From Phycisphaerales bacterium (GTDB taxonomy: Bacteria > Planctomycetota > Phycisphaerae > Phycisphaerales > UBA1924): a stretch of DNA of 64,000 nucleotides. Location: positions 1 to 64,000 of the forward strand of contig CAJPFG010000026.1 of the NCBI GenBank assembly GCA_905339235.1, written 5' to 3'. Within the stretch, counting starts at the first letter, position 1, and every line of letters starts with the position of its first letter. The notes below the pieces were generated by a model. The model did no database searches. It saw nothing but the letters and a program-made list of their open reading frames with translations, and was not told where the DNA came from. Below, in pieces: positions 43,278-52,448 of this stretch. The translations under genes were made by a program, and so were the position numbers.

Positions 43278-44534
43278 TTACCCCATCATTCCGTTCTGCA
43301 TTTCCAGCAGCGCCAACAGCACCGCCATGACGATGAACCCGATCACCAGCGCCATAAATATCACCAGCACCGGCGGGAGGGCCGTGGTGAACAGTTTCAC
43401 GCTCTGCTCGGTACGATCTTCGAACGCCCCCGCGGCCTGATGCAGCAACTCATCCAGCCGCCCCGACCGCTCGCCGAGGTTCACGATCTGCACGAGCATC
43501 GGCGGAAAATACCCGCTTTGCTCCATCGGTTCGGCGATCGTCTTGCCGGCGGAGACCTGCTCGACCACGTCGTCGATGACATTCTCCATGGCGCGGTTGC
43601 CGAGGGTTCCCTTGGTGATGCGCAGCGCGGTGACGATGGGAATTCCCGAGTTCGTCAGCGTGCCCAGGGTCCGCGTGAATCGCGCCACCGCGACGTCGCG
43701 CAGAAGCGGCCCGAGCAACGGCGCCCGGAGAAGGTGCATGTCCACCTTCACGCGTCCGTCGGGAGTCTGGTAGTACCGGCGGGCCGCGACCGCCGCGACG
43801 ATCAGCCCGGGGACGATGACGTACCAGTATCCCACCAGGAAATCCGAAACGCCCTGCACGACGCGGGTGGGCCAGGGCAGCGTGATCGCGGCGCCGGCGA
43901 TCTGCTCCAGGATCGTCGGCACGATGAACGTCACGACGACGATGATCGCGCCCACCACCAGCACGCTGAGGATGATGGGGTACAGCGTGGCCCCCAGAAT
44001 CGACCGGCGGAGTTTGAGGTCCTTGTCGAGCAGGTCAGCCGCCTGGCTGAGGACCTCGGCAAGCCGCCCGGACATTTCCCCGGCGCGGGTGAGGTTGATC
44101 GTGAGTTCGCTGAAGGGTTTGCCCCAGGCCGCCATCGAGTCCGCCAGGCTGCGCCCGGCCTCCACCTGCTCGATGACCTGCATGAGCATGGCTCGCTGGG
44201 CCGGGTTTCGGCCCTGTTTCATCAGCGTCCGCAGCGCCGGCACGAGCGGCAGCCCCGCGGAGAGCGCCGTCGCCAGTTCGCGGATCAGCGACGCCGTTTC
44301 CGCGCGCGTCATGTGCCGGCGGTGCGTCCAGGACGGAATCGCCACGCCGTCGATGGAAGCGGGCGCGGCGGCCGGCTCCTCGCCGGGCCCGGCCCGTCCC
44401 ACCTGCTCCACCGTCGTCGGCGTCTCGCCGCGACGAAGCAACTCGCGCACCGCCGTGACGCGGTCGGGCGCCTCGATGGTGGCGCCGCGAGATTGCGGGC
44501 CCATCGCGATGGTGCGGTACACGTACGTCGCCAT
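43278..44534 (-). CDS. gspF: type II secretion inner-membrane platform protein GspF
   Basis: 418 residues. Two homologous GspF domains (about 65-190 and 265-395) with three membrane helices; SLADSMAAWGKPFSEL and GETPTTVEQ are typical parts of the cytoplasmic loops, and ALLEMQNGMMG ends the last helix. It is the inner-membrane platform. ATG 44534 (MATYVYRT) is preferred to one four codons upstream because GGAAGG lies at good spacing and MATY is the common start. The gap to gspE is 17 bases. Confidence 0.92.
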   Translation of the reverse strand: MATYVYRTIAMGPQSRGATIEAPDRVTAVRELLRRGETPTTVEQVGRAGPGEEPAAAPASIDGVAIPSWTHRRHMTRAETASLIRELATALSAGLPLVPALRTLMKQGRNPAQRAMLMQVIEQVEAGRSLADSMAAWGKPFSELTINLTRAGEMSGRLAEVLSQAADLLDKDLKLRRSILGATLYPIILSVLVVGAIIVVVTFIVPTILEQIAGAAITLPWPTRVVQGVSDFLVGYWYVIVPGLIVAAVAARRYYQTPDGRVKVDMHLLRAPLLGPLLRDVAVARFTRTLGTLTNSGIPIVTALRITKGTLGNRAMENVIDDVVEQVSAGKTIAEPMEQSGYFPPMLVQIVNLGERSGRLDELLHQAAGAFEDRTEQSVKLFTTALPPVLVIFMALVIGFIVMAVLLALLEMQNGMMG

Positions 44535-44551
44535 GCGTCCTTCCATGCCCC

Positions 44552-46165
44552 CTAGTCCGCCGATTCTTCGGCGTCCTGAGTCGCCCGAAGCACTTCATCC
44601 ACGGTCGAAAGACCTTCCGCGGCCTTGATGATCCCGTCTCGCCGCATCGTCACGAAGCCCGGCTGCACGAACTTGGCAAGGTCCTGCATGCCCGCTTTTT
44701 GCGAGATACCCGTGCGGAGCGCGGGTGTCGTGAGGATTAACTCGAAGTAGCCGATCCGCCCCCGCATCCCCTTGCCCCCGCAACGCTCGCACCCGGCCCC
44801 GCGCCAGCCGCGGCCGTCCGGGAACATCGCCATTTCTCTGGGGGAGAGGCGGTGCTTGAGTTCCTCCGGCAGCACGTCGGGGACCTTGCACGCCTGACAC
44901 ACCCGCCGCCCCAGTCGCTGCGCCAGGATGCCCTCGAGCACGCTGGAGAGCAGGAACGGCTCGACTCCCATGTCCAGCAGGCGTCCCGCGGCGGAGATCG
45001 CGTTGTTGGTGTGCAAGGTCGAAAACAGCAAGTGGCCGGTCAGGGCGGCACGGACGGAAATCTCGGCGGTTTCGTAGTCGCGGATCTCACCGACCATGAT
45101 CACGTCGGGGTCTTGCCGCAGGATGCTGCGCAAGCCATCGGCAAAACTCAGGCCGCGCTTGGGGTTCACGGGAATCTGATTCACGCCCGACAACTCGTAC
45201 TCGACGGGGTCTTCGATGGTGATGATCTTCAGGGTGGGGTCGTACAACTTCGTAAGAGCCGCGTAGAGCGTGGTCGTCTTGCCGCTGCCGGTGGGCCCGG
45301 TCACCAGCACCATCCCGTGCGGGATGTCGATCAGTTTCTGCATGCCCGCCCGATCTGACTCGCGCATTCCAAGCGTCGCCAGATCGAGCGTGATCGACTC
45401 CTTGTCGAGGATGCGCATGACGACGCTCTCGCCGTAGAGCGTCGGCACGGTGCTCACGCGGATATCGATCTTCCGTCCCTCGAACCGCAGCGAAATGTGG
45501 CCGTCCTGCGGGGCGTAGCGCTCGGCGATGTTCATTCCCGCCATGATCTTCACGCGGCTGGTGATGGCCGACTGTAACTGCTTGGGCGGTGGCTCCTGCT
45601 CGACCAGCACGCCGTCCACCCGGTATTTCACCGCGAGTTTCTTCTCGAAGGGCTCGACATGAACGTCGCTCGCCCGCGCCCGGATGGCCTCGAGAATGAT
45701 CAGATTGACGAGGTTGATCAGGCTGGGCTGCTCGGCCATCCGGTGCAGGTCAGCCGCCTCGATCGCCTCCAGGTTCGCCACCAGGTCGTCGGACCCGCCA
45801 TCACCGCCGAGCCGCGCGGCCATCTGGGCCGCGGTAATCCCGTGAACATCCCGGAGGAGTTCCGCGAACGCGTCACGGGAAATGCCTACGCGAGCGACCG
45901 GACGCCCGGCGCAGACCGAGATTTCGTCCGAGGCCGCGACGTCGGCGGGATCCAGCATCGCCACCAGCAGTCGCGGGCCGTCGAAGGCGAAGGGGATGGC
46001 CCTCAGTCGTACGGCCTGATCGCCGGGAACCAGCGCGGCGGCGGCGGCGTCCACTTCAGGGCGTTTCGACAGCACGGCGGCGGCGCCGTGCTCGCCGGGA
46101 CCTTCGGCTCCTTCGGCCTGCCCGTTGGAAACAGGCGTCGTGGTGGTGGATTTCACCGAACTCAT
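44552..46165 (-). CDS. gspE: type II secretion ATPase GspE
   Basis: 537 residues. Walker A GPTGSGKTTT (290-299), Asp-box region ITIEDPVEYEL, Walker B VGEIRDYETAEI and a C-terminal CxxC...CxxC metal site (CQACKV ... CERCGGKG), the mark of GspE-type rather than PilT ATPases. The N1E-like domain is at residues 35-115 and KYRVDGVL precedes the core. It powers pseudopilus assembly in the cytoplasm. First gene of the secretion operon. A small hairpin GAGGGG/CCCCTC at 46184-46198 lies in its leader. Confidence 0.94.
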   Translation of the reverse strand: MSSVKSTTTTPVSNGQAEGAEGPGEHGAAAVLSKRPEVDAAAAALVPGDQAVRLRAIPFAFDGPRLLVAMLDPADVAASDEISVCAGRPVARVGISRDAFAELLRDVHGITAAQMAARLGGDGGSDDLVANLEAIEAADLHRMAEQPSLINLVNLIILEAIRARASDVHVEPFEKKLAVKYRVDGVLVEQEPPPKQLQSAITSRVKIMAGMNIAERYAPQDGHISLRFEGRKIDIRVSTVPTLYGESVVMRILDKESITLDLATLGMRESDRAGMQKLIDIPHGMVLVTGPTGSGKTTTLYAALTKLYDPTLKIITIEDPVEYELSGVNQIPVNPKRGLSFADGLRSILRQDPDVIMVGEIRDYETAEISVRAALTGHLLFSTLHTNNAISAAGRLLDMGVEPFLLSSVLEGILAQRLGRRVCQACKVPDVLPEELKHRLSPREMAMFPDGRGWRGAGCERCGGKGMRGRIGYFELILTTPALRTGISQKAGMQDLAKFVQPGFVTMRRDGIIKAAEGLSTVDEVLRATQDAEESAD

Positions 46166-46220
46166 GCTTCCTGCTAAGCCCCCGAGGGGTCACCCCTCAG
46201 CCTAACGCCGCTCACCGCGA

Positions 46221-47483
46221 CTACTTGCCTGTTTCAACAAGATCTTCGTCAACCCAGTCCGCCCGATCGGGCATCATGTCTTCCCAAGGCTGGCGGGTGT
46301 CTATCTTCTTTTCCGGCATCCTGGTCAGTTGCGCCTCGGTGAGTATCGCCTTCACTTTGTCCTCGGTCTTCTCGTCCAGTTCTCTTCGGGCCGTGCGAGC
46401 CTCTTTCTCGTCCTCGTTACCCCCTTGGCCCCAACCCATCCGCATCATGCGGCCCATCGAGCCGTTGTTCTTCTCCTCTTCCTCCTCGATGACCTTCGCC
46501 CATCGCTCGTTGGCGCTCGCGGAATCCCGCGTGTATTGCTCCTTGATCACCGCCAGTTGCTGGCGCTGGTCTTCCGAAAGGTCCGGCAGCGCGAGGGCCG
46601 ACGTGATCATCTTCGTCGCGTGCGCTTCGCGATAGACCCTTGGGAAGGACCGGCGATTGAACTCGTCCTCGAACTTGGCTCGCTCGGCCTCTCCCATCAG
46701 AGGAGAGAGCCGCCGCACGTAATCGCGGTTGAGATTGCGCAGATCCTTCCCGATTTCCGTCATCCGCTCCATCATCTTGTTCATCTCTTCCATCGCCTTT
46801 TCGGGGTCCTTCGTCCACTTCTCCATGCCCTCGCGGGCGTTCTTCTCCTGCTCCTTCTGGATGCGATCAAACTCTCGCACCGGCTTGTCAATGTCCAGTT
46901 CGTATTGTGAGAGCGTTTCGACGAACTCGGCGTTGCCCGCCGGGGCCGCGCCGCATTTCTCGACGATCGCCACCAGGTCGGCCCCCGCGCCGCTCACCAT
47001 GCTGAAACGCAGGTACTTTTCCCGCCGACGAAATCGCTCGACGCCCTCCCACCTCGACGCCTGACCTTCGCTGCAGATGGCCTTGAGATCGTCGAAAAAC
47101 TGAGTTTCCAGCCTCTCGGTGGTCTTCTGCAGTTTTTCGATCATGTCGGGCAGGTCCTTCTGCCACACGGTCCAGTCCTGGTCTTCCATCGCCTTGCCCT
47201 GCAGCGACTTCATCTTGTCCTGGAACGTCTTCATCTCCTTGCGGTACTCAGTCTTGGTGCCGTCGAGCAGCGCCAGGACTGTCTGTTTCTGCTCCTCGTC
47301 GAGACCCAGAATCTTCGCGTAGCCCAGAACGCCGCGCTTCGTCACGAGATCGGGGGTGAAGTCGTCCATCCCCATTCCGCCGAACACCTGCCCGCGGGCG
47401 GGTTGAGCGAACAGGCTCACGATCAGCAGAATCACAACCATCGCCGCGTGTGGAAGGGTCCATAAGCGCCCGAAGTTACGCAT
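46221..47483 (-). CDS. exported LTxxQ-like helical protein, paralog 1
   Basis: 420 residues with a signal peptide (MRNFGRLW then a hydrophobic core and QPARGQ). Helical and charged, with LxxxQ helix starts at the N-terminus (LGLDEEQKQTVLALLDG), middle (ICSEGQASRWEGVERFRRRE), C-terminal third (LSEDQRQQL) and end (ILTEAQLTRMP). These resemble the LTxxQ motifs of the Spy/CpxP periplasmic chaperone group, but the protein is about three times longer. A RRSFPRVYR block is shared with the next gene. ATG 47483 follows AAGGGGGCGG. It lies directly upstream of gspE on the same strand. Confidence 0.7.
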   Translation of the reverse strand: MRNFGRLWTLPHAAMVVILLIVSLFAQPARGQVFGGMGMDDFTPDLVTKRGVLGYAKILGLDEEQKQTVLALLDGTKTEYRKEMKTFQDKMKSLQGKAMEDQDWTVWQKDLPDMIEKLQKTTERLETQFFDDLKAICSEGQASRWEGVERFRRREKYLRFSMVSGAGADLVAIVEKCGAAPAGNAEFVETLSQYELDIDKPVREFDRIQKEQEKNAREGMEKWTKDPEKAMEEMNKMMERMTEIGKDLRNLNRDYVRRLSPLMGEAERAKFEDEFNRRSFPRVYREAHATKMITSALALPDLSEDQRQQLAVIKEQYTRDSASANERWAKVIEEEEEKNNGSMGRMMRMGWGQGGNEDEKEARTARRELDEKTEDKVKAILTEAQLTRMPEKKIDTRQPWEDMMPDRADWVDEDLVETGK

Positions 47484-47661
47484 CGCCGCCCCCTTTCTCT
47501 GAGTACCGGCCGAACGCCAGACCCACGAGTCTATGGGCGTTGCGGCCCTCAACGTACCACCCGGAGCCGGCGCGGGTTGCAACGTGTCCGCGACGGCCGC
47601 GGGTGTCTGGCCCAACACCGGATTCTCCAAGCCTCTGCGCAAAGGCACCCCTGCAGCCGGG

Positions 47662-48924
47662 CTAGTGGTCCACGGTCTCGATCACCATCGTCTGTCCCAC
47701 AAACTCTCCATCCCCGTCCTCACGCCCGGCGGGAGCCTTCGGGAGTTTCTCACGCTGCGCCGCGGTCAGAATCGACTTAATCCGGTCCGCGGCCTTCTCG
47801 TCCACCTCACGACGGGCCTTCTTGGCCTCCTTGAGCGCCTCGGGCTCCTCCCCCATGGAAAACCGCATCACCCCCGCCCCCGTCGCGATCGTCCCTTCCT
47901 GATCATTCCCTTCGTTTTCCTTGATCGCGTTCGCCCAGCGGTCGTTCACCCCCGCCAGGTCCCTCTCGTATGAGGTCCGCAGCGAGGTCAACTGCTCCCG
48001 CTGATCGCTCGTCAGGTCCGACAACCCCATCGCCCCTTCCAAGTCCTTGGTCACGCGGCTGGGCCGGTACACCCGCGGGAAACTCCGCCGCCGCAGTTCC
48101 TCCTCGAACGCCGCGCGGCTCGCGTCCGCCAGCAGCCCACCGATTTTCCGGCCGTTCTGAACGTTGATCTCCTGGATGCGCTTACCGACTTCCTTCGCGA
48201 CCTTTGCGGCCTCCTGCATCTTCTCCATCGACTTCTCGTCGGGCCCGCCGAACATCCCGAACTGCGGCGCTTCGCCCATCGCCTTGATCTTGGCCTCCAG
48301 GGCCCGGTCCAGTTGCAGTTCGTACTCATCGAGCACCGCCCGCAACTCCTCGCTCGACTCCGGCTCCGGCTTCAACCCCGCCACCAGGTCGATCAGGTCT
48401 ACGCCCTCTCCGCTCAACGACGCCCCGCGCAGCCCGACCTCACGGCGCCGCATCCGCTCGACGCCCGCCCACTTCTCCTCCTGCTCCGGCGTGCTCAGCA
48501 GCGCCCTGAGGTCGGCGAACAGCGCTTTCTCCAGCCGGTCCGACGCCGCCTTGAACTCCGTTTCGATCTTCGGCATCTTCTCCATGAACACGCCATGGTC
48601 GCCGGTGTCCTCGCTCGCACGCCGCGCATCTTCGAACGCCGAGCGCTGCGTCTTTCGCACCTGATCCATCTCCGAGGCGTACCCCTCGTGGATCGTCATC
48701 GCGGATTCACGCTGCTCCGCCCCAAACCCCAGCAACTCGCTGTATCGCTCCACGCTCCGGCGGCTCACCTGCCCGGATCCTGCGCCGCCCATCGGCCCGC
48801 CCCGCGCGATGATCACCCGCTCTTGCGCGATCGACTCGCCCGCCGGCCCGGCCACGCCGACCAGCCCCGCCGCCACGATCAACGCCCCGACCAGACCTCG
48901 ACGATTCTCGCGAGTTCCCAGCAT
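47662..48924 (-). CDS. exported LTxxQ-like helical protein, paralog 2
   Basis: 420 residues. Signal peptide (RRGLVGALIVAAGLVGVAG ... SIAQ). Homologous over its whole length with its two neighbours: N-terminal SELLGFGAEQRESA, middle LLSTPEQEEKWAGVERMRRRE, RRSFPRVYR, LTSDQREQL and the end ILTAAQREKLP. Helix-rich with coiled-coil portions. Likely periplasmic or surface-exposed. No enzyme motif. Probably duplicated in tandem; function unknown. Confidence 0.7.
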   Translation of the reverse strand: MLGTRENRRGLVGALIVAAGLVGVAGPAGESIAQERVIIARGGPMGGAGSGQVSRRSVERYSELLGFGAEQRESAMTIHEGYASEMDQVRKTQRSAFEDARRASEDTGDHGVFMEKMPKIETEFKAASDRLEKALFADLRALLSTPEQEEKWAGVERMRRREVGLRGASLSGEGVDLIDLVAGLKPEPESSEELRAVLDEYELQLDRALEAKIKAMGEAPQFGMFGGPDEKSMEKMQEAAKVAKEVGKRIQEINVQNGRKIGGLLADASRAAFEEELRRRSFPRVYRPSRVTKDLEGAMGLSDLTSDQREQLTSLRTSYERDLAGVNDRWANAIKENEGNDQEGTIATGAGVMRFSMGEEPEALKEAKKARREVDEKAADRIKSILTAAQREKLPKAPAGREDGDGEFVGQTMVIETVDH

Positions 48925-49012
48925 GGTGTGCTCCTCTTGACGCCCCGAGCGGGGCTATCCGCCCAGAGATGCTCCGCCTGCCCCTCTCCGTCACTCCGGC
49001 CCGCTTCGTCCC

Positions 49013-49051
49013 GCCGAAACAAACACGGGCCGGGCTCTCACCCGACCCGTG
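49013..49051 (-). terminator. Rho-independent terminator after paralog 3
   Basis: CACGGG-C-CGGG (49024-49034) pairs with CCCG-A-CCCGTG (49041-49051). On the minus strand the hairpin is followed by TTTGTTTC. It lies 34 bases after the stop at 49085, so it separates paralog 3 from paralogs 2 and 1. Confidence 0.65.
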
Positions 49052-49084
49052 ACCCTCCGGTTCATCCGCGTGCAGAGGGGGTGA

Positions 49085-50368
49085 TCACGTTCGATCGTTC
49101 ATCGGCCGCCGCTGCTGCTGCCGGCGCGGCCCGGGGTTGTCGTCCTGCCGGCGATCCCCGCGATCTTCCGCCTTCGGAAGCCGTTCAGACTGCTCCGGCG
49201 AGAGGATTCTCTTGAGGTTTTCGAGCGCGGTGTCGGCCATTTCGCGGCGTTCCCGGCGAGCGTCGGCGATCGGACCGGCTTCTTCGCCTCGCCCGCCCCG
49301 GCCGAACCTGGCCATGAGGGTTCCGACCGTCGCATTCATTTCCTGCTCTTCGGTGGCGGTCGCCAGCCGATCGCTCACGCTCGTCAGGTTGCGTCCAAGG
49401 CTCTCCTTGAGCGTGCGGATGCTCTCCTTTTGGGAGTCGCTGAGGTCCTCAAAGTTCTCCGCCGCGGCGAGCGCTCGCTCCGCCTGCGTGTCGCGATACG
49501 CCTCGGGGAAACTGGCCTTCTTGAACGCGAGGTTGAACGCGGCCCTGGTCTCTTCGGGCAGGGCCTCGCCGATCTGGCGGGCGTACTTGCGGTTGATGTC
49601 CCGCACGCGCACGGCGGCTTCACGCCCCCGCGCCAGCATCTTCTCCATGTCTTCCACGTTTCCGGCCTGTCGAAGTTCCATCATCTTCGACATGACCTCT
49701 TCCTGCATGGCGTTGCGGGCCGTCAGCGCCCGGTCGAGTTCCACGTCGTAGTCATCGAGGATCCCGCCGACGGACTTCGCGGCCTCTTCATCGAGTCTCG
49801 CCTGCTCGACAAGGTCGAACAGGTTGACCCGCTCGCCGCTGATGAGGCCGCGGCGCACGCCCTGCTCGCGGCGTACCGCCCGCTCGAAGGCGGGCCATTT
49901 ATCCGTCTGGGCCGGGGTGAGCAGACTCTGCACGTCGCTCATCAAGCCGTCGTCGAGTTTCTTGCGGTTGGTCCGCATCTCTTCGCCGGCCTTGCGCATC
50001 GACTCCCGCACCTCGGGGTCGCTCCAGTCCTGTCCGTTGGCCCTCATCTCCTCCATCCGCTCGCGCATCTTTTCGCCCATCGCGCGGGTCTGACCCTGGT
50101 ACCCGTCCACCAGCGCCGCGGCGGCTTCTTTCTGGTCGTCGGACAGGTCCAACAACTTCGCGTACTTGTCGATCTGCCTCGTGGTCAGGGTCGGTTGGTT
50201 GAACCCGCCGCCAAACCCCCCACCGAACCCGCCGCCTCTCCCGCCGCCGGGGCCGCCCGGCTGGGCCGAGGCCGTGGTTGCAGTGCCAGCCAACGCCACC
50301 AGCGGCGCGGCGAACGTTGCGACTATCAGAATCGATCTACCAATCGTCGCCAGCATCGAGTTCTTCAC
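49085..50368 (-). CDS. exported LTxxQ-like helical protein, paralog 3
   Basis: 427 residues. Signal peptide (MLATIGRSILIVATFAAPLVAL ... SAQ) followed by a Gly-rich stretch with GGGFGG repeats, then LLDLSDDQKEAAAALVDG, LLTPAQTDKWPAFERAVRRE, ASFPEAYR, LSDSQKESI and ILSPEQSERLP, the same four-motif layout as its neighbours. The most divergent of the three (SFPEAYR for SFPRVYR). Start GTG 50368 (VKNSMLA) has GGGAG 8 bases upstream; an ATG four codons later is the alternative. The C-terminus is Arg/Gln-rich. Confidence 0.7.
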   Translation of the reverse strand: MKNSMLATIGRSILIVATFAAPLVALAGTATTASAQPGGPGGGRGGGFGGGFGGGFNQPTLTTRQIDKYAKLLDLSDDQKEAAAALVDGYQGQTRAMGEKMRERMEEMRANGQDWSDPEVRESMRKAGEEMRTNRKKLDDGLMSDVQSLLTPAQTDKWPAFERAVRREQGVRRGLISGERVNLFDLVEQARLDEEAAKSVGGILDDYDVELDRALTARNAMQEEVMSKMMELRQAGNVEDMEKMLARGREAAVRVRDINRKYARQIGEALPEETRAAFNLAFKKASFPEAYRDTQAERALAAAENFEDLSDSQKESIRTLKESLGRNLTSVSDRLATATEEQEMNATVGTLMARFGRGGRGEEAGPIADARRERREMADTALENLKRILSPEQSERLPKAEDRGDRRQDDNPGPRRQQQRRPMNDRT

Positions 50369-50475
50369 GATTCGGACTCCCGGATAGGGTGAATGCAAAC
50401 GGGGAATCTCCCCGGATACTGCACTTCAAGAAACGCCGGCCCGCACCTCTTTATTGCTCGTCGCAACAGGAAATG

Positions 50476-51954
50476 TTAGCGACTCCGCAATGGCCGGGTC
50501 CCAAGGTCCACCACGACGCCGTTCGGGTCGTAGTAGTCCGCACCGAGCGAGCCCTCGCGGATCCCGGTCAGAACCACGCAAGCACGCCCATACCGGTGCG
50601 AATAGTCCAGATCCTGTTCGCTGGGTCCGGCATAATCCTGATTCCGCCATTCCTGCACATGAAAGTGGTAGTGCGCGAGGCCGAATCGGCTGGCCGCGAT
50701 CATCTCCGGGGATGCCACGAACCGGTTGTCGCCCGGGCGCTCGCTGCCCCGGGGCATGTAAAGCACCGCGCGTGGTCCGCTCCCGCCTGCCTCCAGAACG
50801 CCGCCGTATTCGGTGGTGGAGTCTTTTCGGTCAAGGCCTGCCTGCTGAACCAGGGCGTTGAAGAGCGTCACATCCGACAAGAGTTCATCAATCACAAGGA
50901 TTTGAACGAGGTCAGCCCAGCCGAGCCTCGCTTCCACCTGTTCGAGCCGGTCCTTGGGTCTGCGGTCGCTGGAATCCGCGGTTCGGGCGAAATGCTCCCG
51001 ACCTTCGAGCCGCGCTTTCAGTGTCGCAAGCAGCCCGGCTCGCGTGCTTGCCACCCATTCCGGGTGCTTGGCGGTTGCCCAGCGAAGGGACTCGGCATGT
51101 CGCAGTTCGAGTCGCTCATCGTCCGCGATCTTCGCCACCGCCGACGAGACCTCCCCCCACCAGGCGTCCACGCCGGCGTCTTTGCGGATCGCCAGGAGCC
51201 ACTCGAGTTCCTTGCTCGTCCGCGGGAGCATGCGCAACTCCCGCACGCTCGCGCCGAGCGCCGATAGCACCGCATCGTCCGGCCGGGGCTGCAGGCCGTA
51301 CACCCATGCGCGACGCCTGGTTCCGTCGGGGTCTTCGCGGTCCAGCACATCCCAGGCGTCCGCACGCTGCTCCGCGTTCCAAGTCGCCGATGCGCCGCTC
51401 GGCGCGGCGGGGTTGTTCACGAACACCTCGAACGCCGTCTGGGCGGCGTCCTTGCCTGGCGCCAACTTCCGCAGCGCTACCCGCTCGGCCCGGTCCTTTT
51501 CCTCGACGCCCTTGATGCCGCGGCTGAGACTTCGGATCATCGACGGCACGAACTCCGTCCATCCTCGGGCCGATGCTTCGTCGCAGATGACGCCGATCAC
51601 CTCGATTGATCTCTCGCGGGCCAGCGCGACCCGTGCTCGCTCCTTCGCGGCGGCCGCCGTGGCGCCTCCCGCCTCCAGAAGTTCGCGGATCGCGGCGCTT
51701 CGCAGCGTCTCGTGTTCGAGAGGATTCCAGGCGATCCGTTCCAACGCGCTGTCGGTCGCGGCCGTCAGGCTGGGATTCGACTTGGCCGCGTCACGCGATG
51801 GCCCGACCGCGGCCGCGCGAACACGGTAGTTGAGTTTCGGGTTCATCAGGTCCGACAGGGCGTCCCCGGACGAGGTGTAGGCCGCGCTCGTGCACCCACC
51901 CAGGACTCCCACGAGCCCCAGCCCCCCCACCATCAACGACAGGATTCTCATCAT
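50476..51954 (-). CDS. lipoprotein of unknown function
   Basis: 492 residues. Signal peptide MMRILSLMVGGLGLVGVLGGC with lipobox LGGC, then helical HEAT-like repeats over the first 250 residues (LERIAWNPLEHETLRSAAIRELLEAGG type) and a C-terminal mixed domain with AHYHFHVQEW, RYGRACVVLTGI and a DYYDPNGVVVDLG end. It is divergent from the NifU-like gene and in the same direction as the LTxxQ-like paralogs. Neither a peptidase nor a known adhesin motif is seen; the start could also be the second Met. Confidence 0.6.
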   Translation of the reverse strand: MMRILSLMVGGLGLVGVLGGCTSAAYTSSGDALSDLMNPKLNYRVRAAAVGPSRDAAKSNPSLTAATDSALERIAWNPLEHETLRSAAIRELLEAGGATAAAAKERARVALARERSIEVIGVICDEASARGWTEFVPSMIRSLSRGIKGVEEKDRAERVALRKLAPGKDAAQTAFEVFVNNPAAPSGASATWNAEQRADAWDVLDREDPDGTRRRAWVYGLQPRPDDAVLSALGASVRELRMLPRTSKELEWLLAIRKDAGVDAWWGEVSSAVAKIADDERLELRHAESLRWATAKHPEWVASTRAGLLATLKARLEGREHFARTADSSDRRPKDRLEQVEARLGWADLVQILVIDELLSDVTLFNALVQQAGLDRKDSTTEYGGVLEAGGSGPRAVLYMPRGSERPGDNRFVASPEMIAASRFGLAHYHFHVQEWRNQDYAGPSEQDLDYSHRYGRACVVLTGIREGSLGADYYDPNGVVVDLGTRPLRSR

Positions 51955-52017
51955 GAAGGCAGTGTATCGGCGGCATCGCGCTCGGCTCCGCCCTGGGGTG
52001 ACATCTACAATGCACCA

Positions 52018-52269
52018 ATGCCTGCCAGCGTCCCAGCCCCGACCTTGCGAGACCGAGTCGAAAAGGTCCTTTCGTTGATCCGTCCGGCGGTTCAATCCGA
52101 CGGCGGCGATGTTGAGTTGGTCTCAATCACACCCGAGGGTGTGGTACAAATCCGGCTTCACGGCGCGTGCATTGGGTGCCCTTCGAGCGGAATGACCCTG
52201 CGAATGGGCATCGAGCGCAACCTCAAGACGCACGTGCCCGAGATTCGAGGCGTGCAGGCCATCGAGTAG
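52018..52269 (+). CDS. NifU-type Fe-S scaffold domain protein
   Basis: 83 residues. It is just the NifU C-terminal domain: LSLIRPAVQSDGGDVELV and HGACIGCPSSGMTL with CIGC (Cys51, Cys54) that binds or transfers a 4Fe-4S cluster. Standalone proteins of this length (Nfu) act in iron-sulfur cluster delivery. No ribosome-binding site is visible before ATG 52018; an upstream start is unlikely because the previous frame has no homology. Divergent from the lipoprotein gene at 51954. Confidence 0.85.
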   Translation: MPASVPAPTLRDRVEKVLSLIRPAVQSDGGDVELVSITPEGVVQIRLHGACIGCPSSGMTLRMGIERNLKTHVPEIRGVQAIE

Positions 52270-52278
52270 CGGGTAGAG

Positions 52279-52299
52279 CCACGGCGATAAATGCCGTGG
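52279..52299. repeat. palindromic hairpin with GATAAAT loop
   Basis: CCACGGC (52279-52285) and GCCGTGG (52293-52299) enclose GATAAAT, ten bases after the Nfu stop. This hairpin with an A/T-rich loop resembles dispersed intergenic palindromes. It could act as a weak terminator, but no T run follows. Confidence 0.5.
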
Positions 52300-52384
52300 T
52301 ACCAGGGGTTTACGTTCTGTGAATGTTCGGTGGAGTGTTTCGGGATTCCGGCCCTTCCCCCTTTCGCTCCGGCGCTGGGCGCGG

Positions 52385-52390
52385 TATAAA
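52385..52390 (+). promoter_or_regulatory. candidate -10 element of csrA
   Basis: TATAAA at 52385-52390, 58 bases before the csrA ATG. A start point near 52397 would place the hairpin at 52403-52421 in the leader. No strong -35 match is seen upstream. Confidence 0.35.
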
Positions 52391-52402
52391 TGACAGCGGT
52401 GG

Positions 52403-52421
52403 CCGGCGTGATGGACGCCGG
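52403..52421 (+). promoter_or_regulatory. leader hairpin of csrA, possible CsrA autoregulatory site
   Basis: CCGGCGT (52403-52409) pairs with ACGCCGG (52415-52421) around a GATGG loop that is followed by A, giving an ATGGA core at the loop edge; CsrA binds ANGGA in hairpin loops. It is followed by AGGGTTTTCC, so it could also be an attenuator or terminator of the upstream transcript. Confidence 0.4.
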
Positions 52422-52448
52422 AGGGTTTTCCAGGACGGGAGTCGTTTC

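Noticed and set aside
46184..46198. GAGGGG/CCCCTC hairpin as a terminator of the LTxxQ-like gene
   Set aside because: It lies in the gspE leader with no T run in either direction; too short to call.
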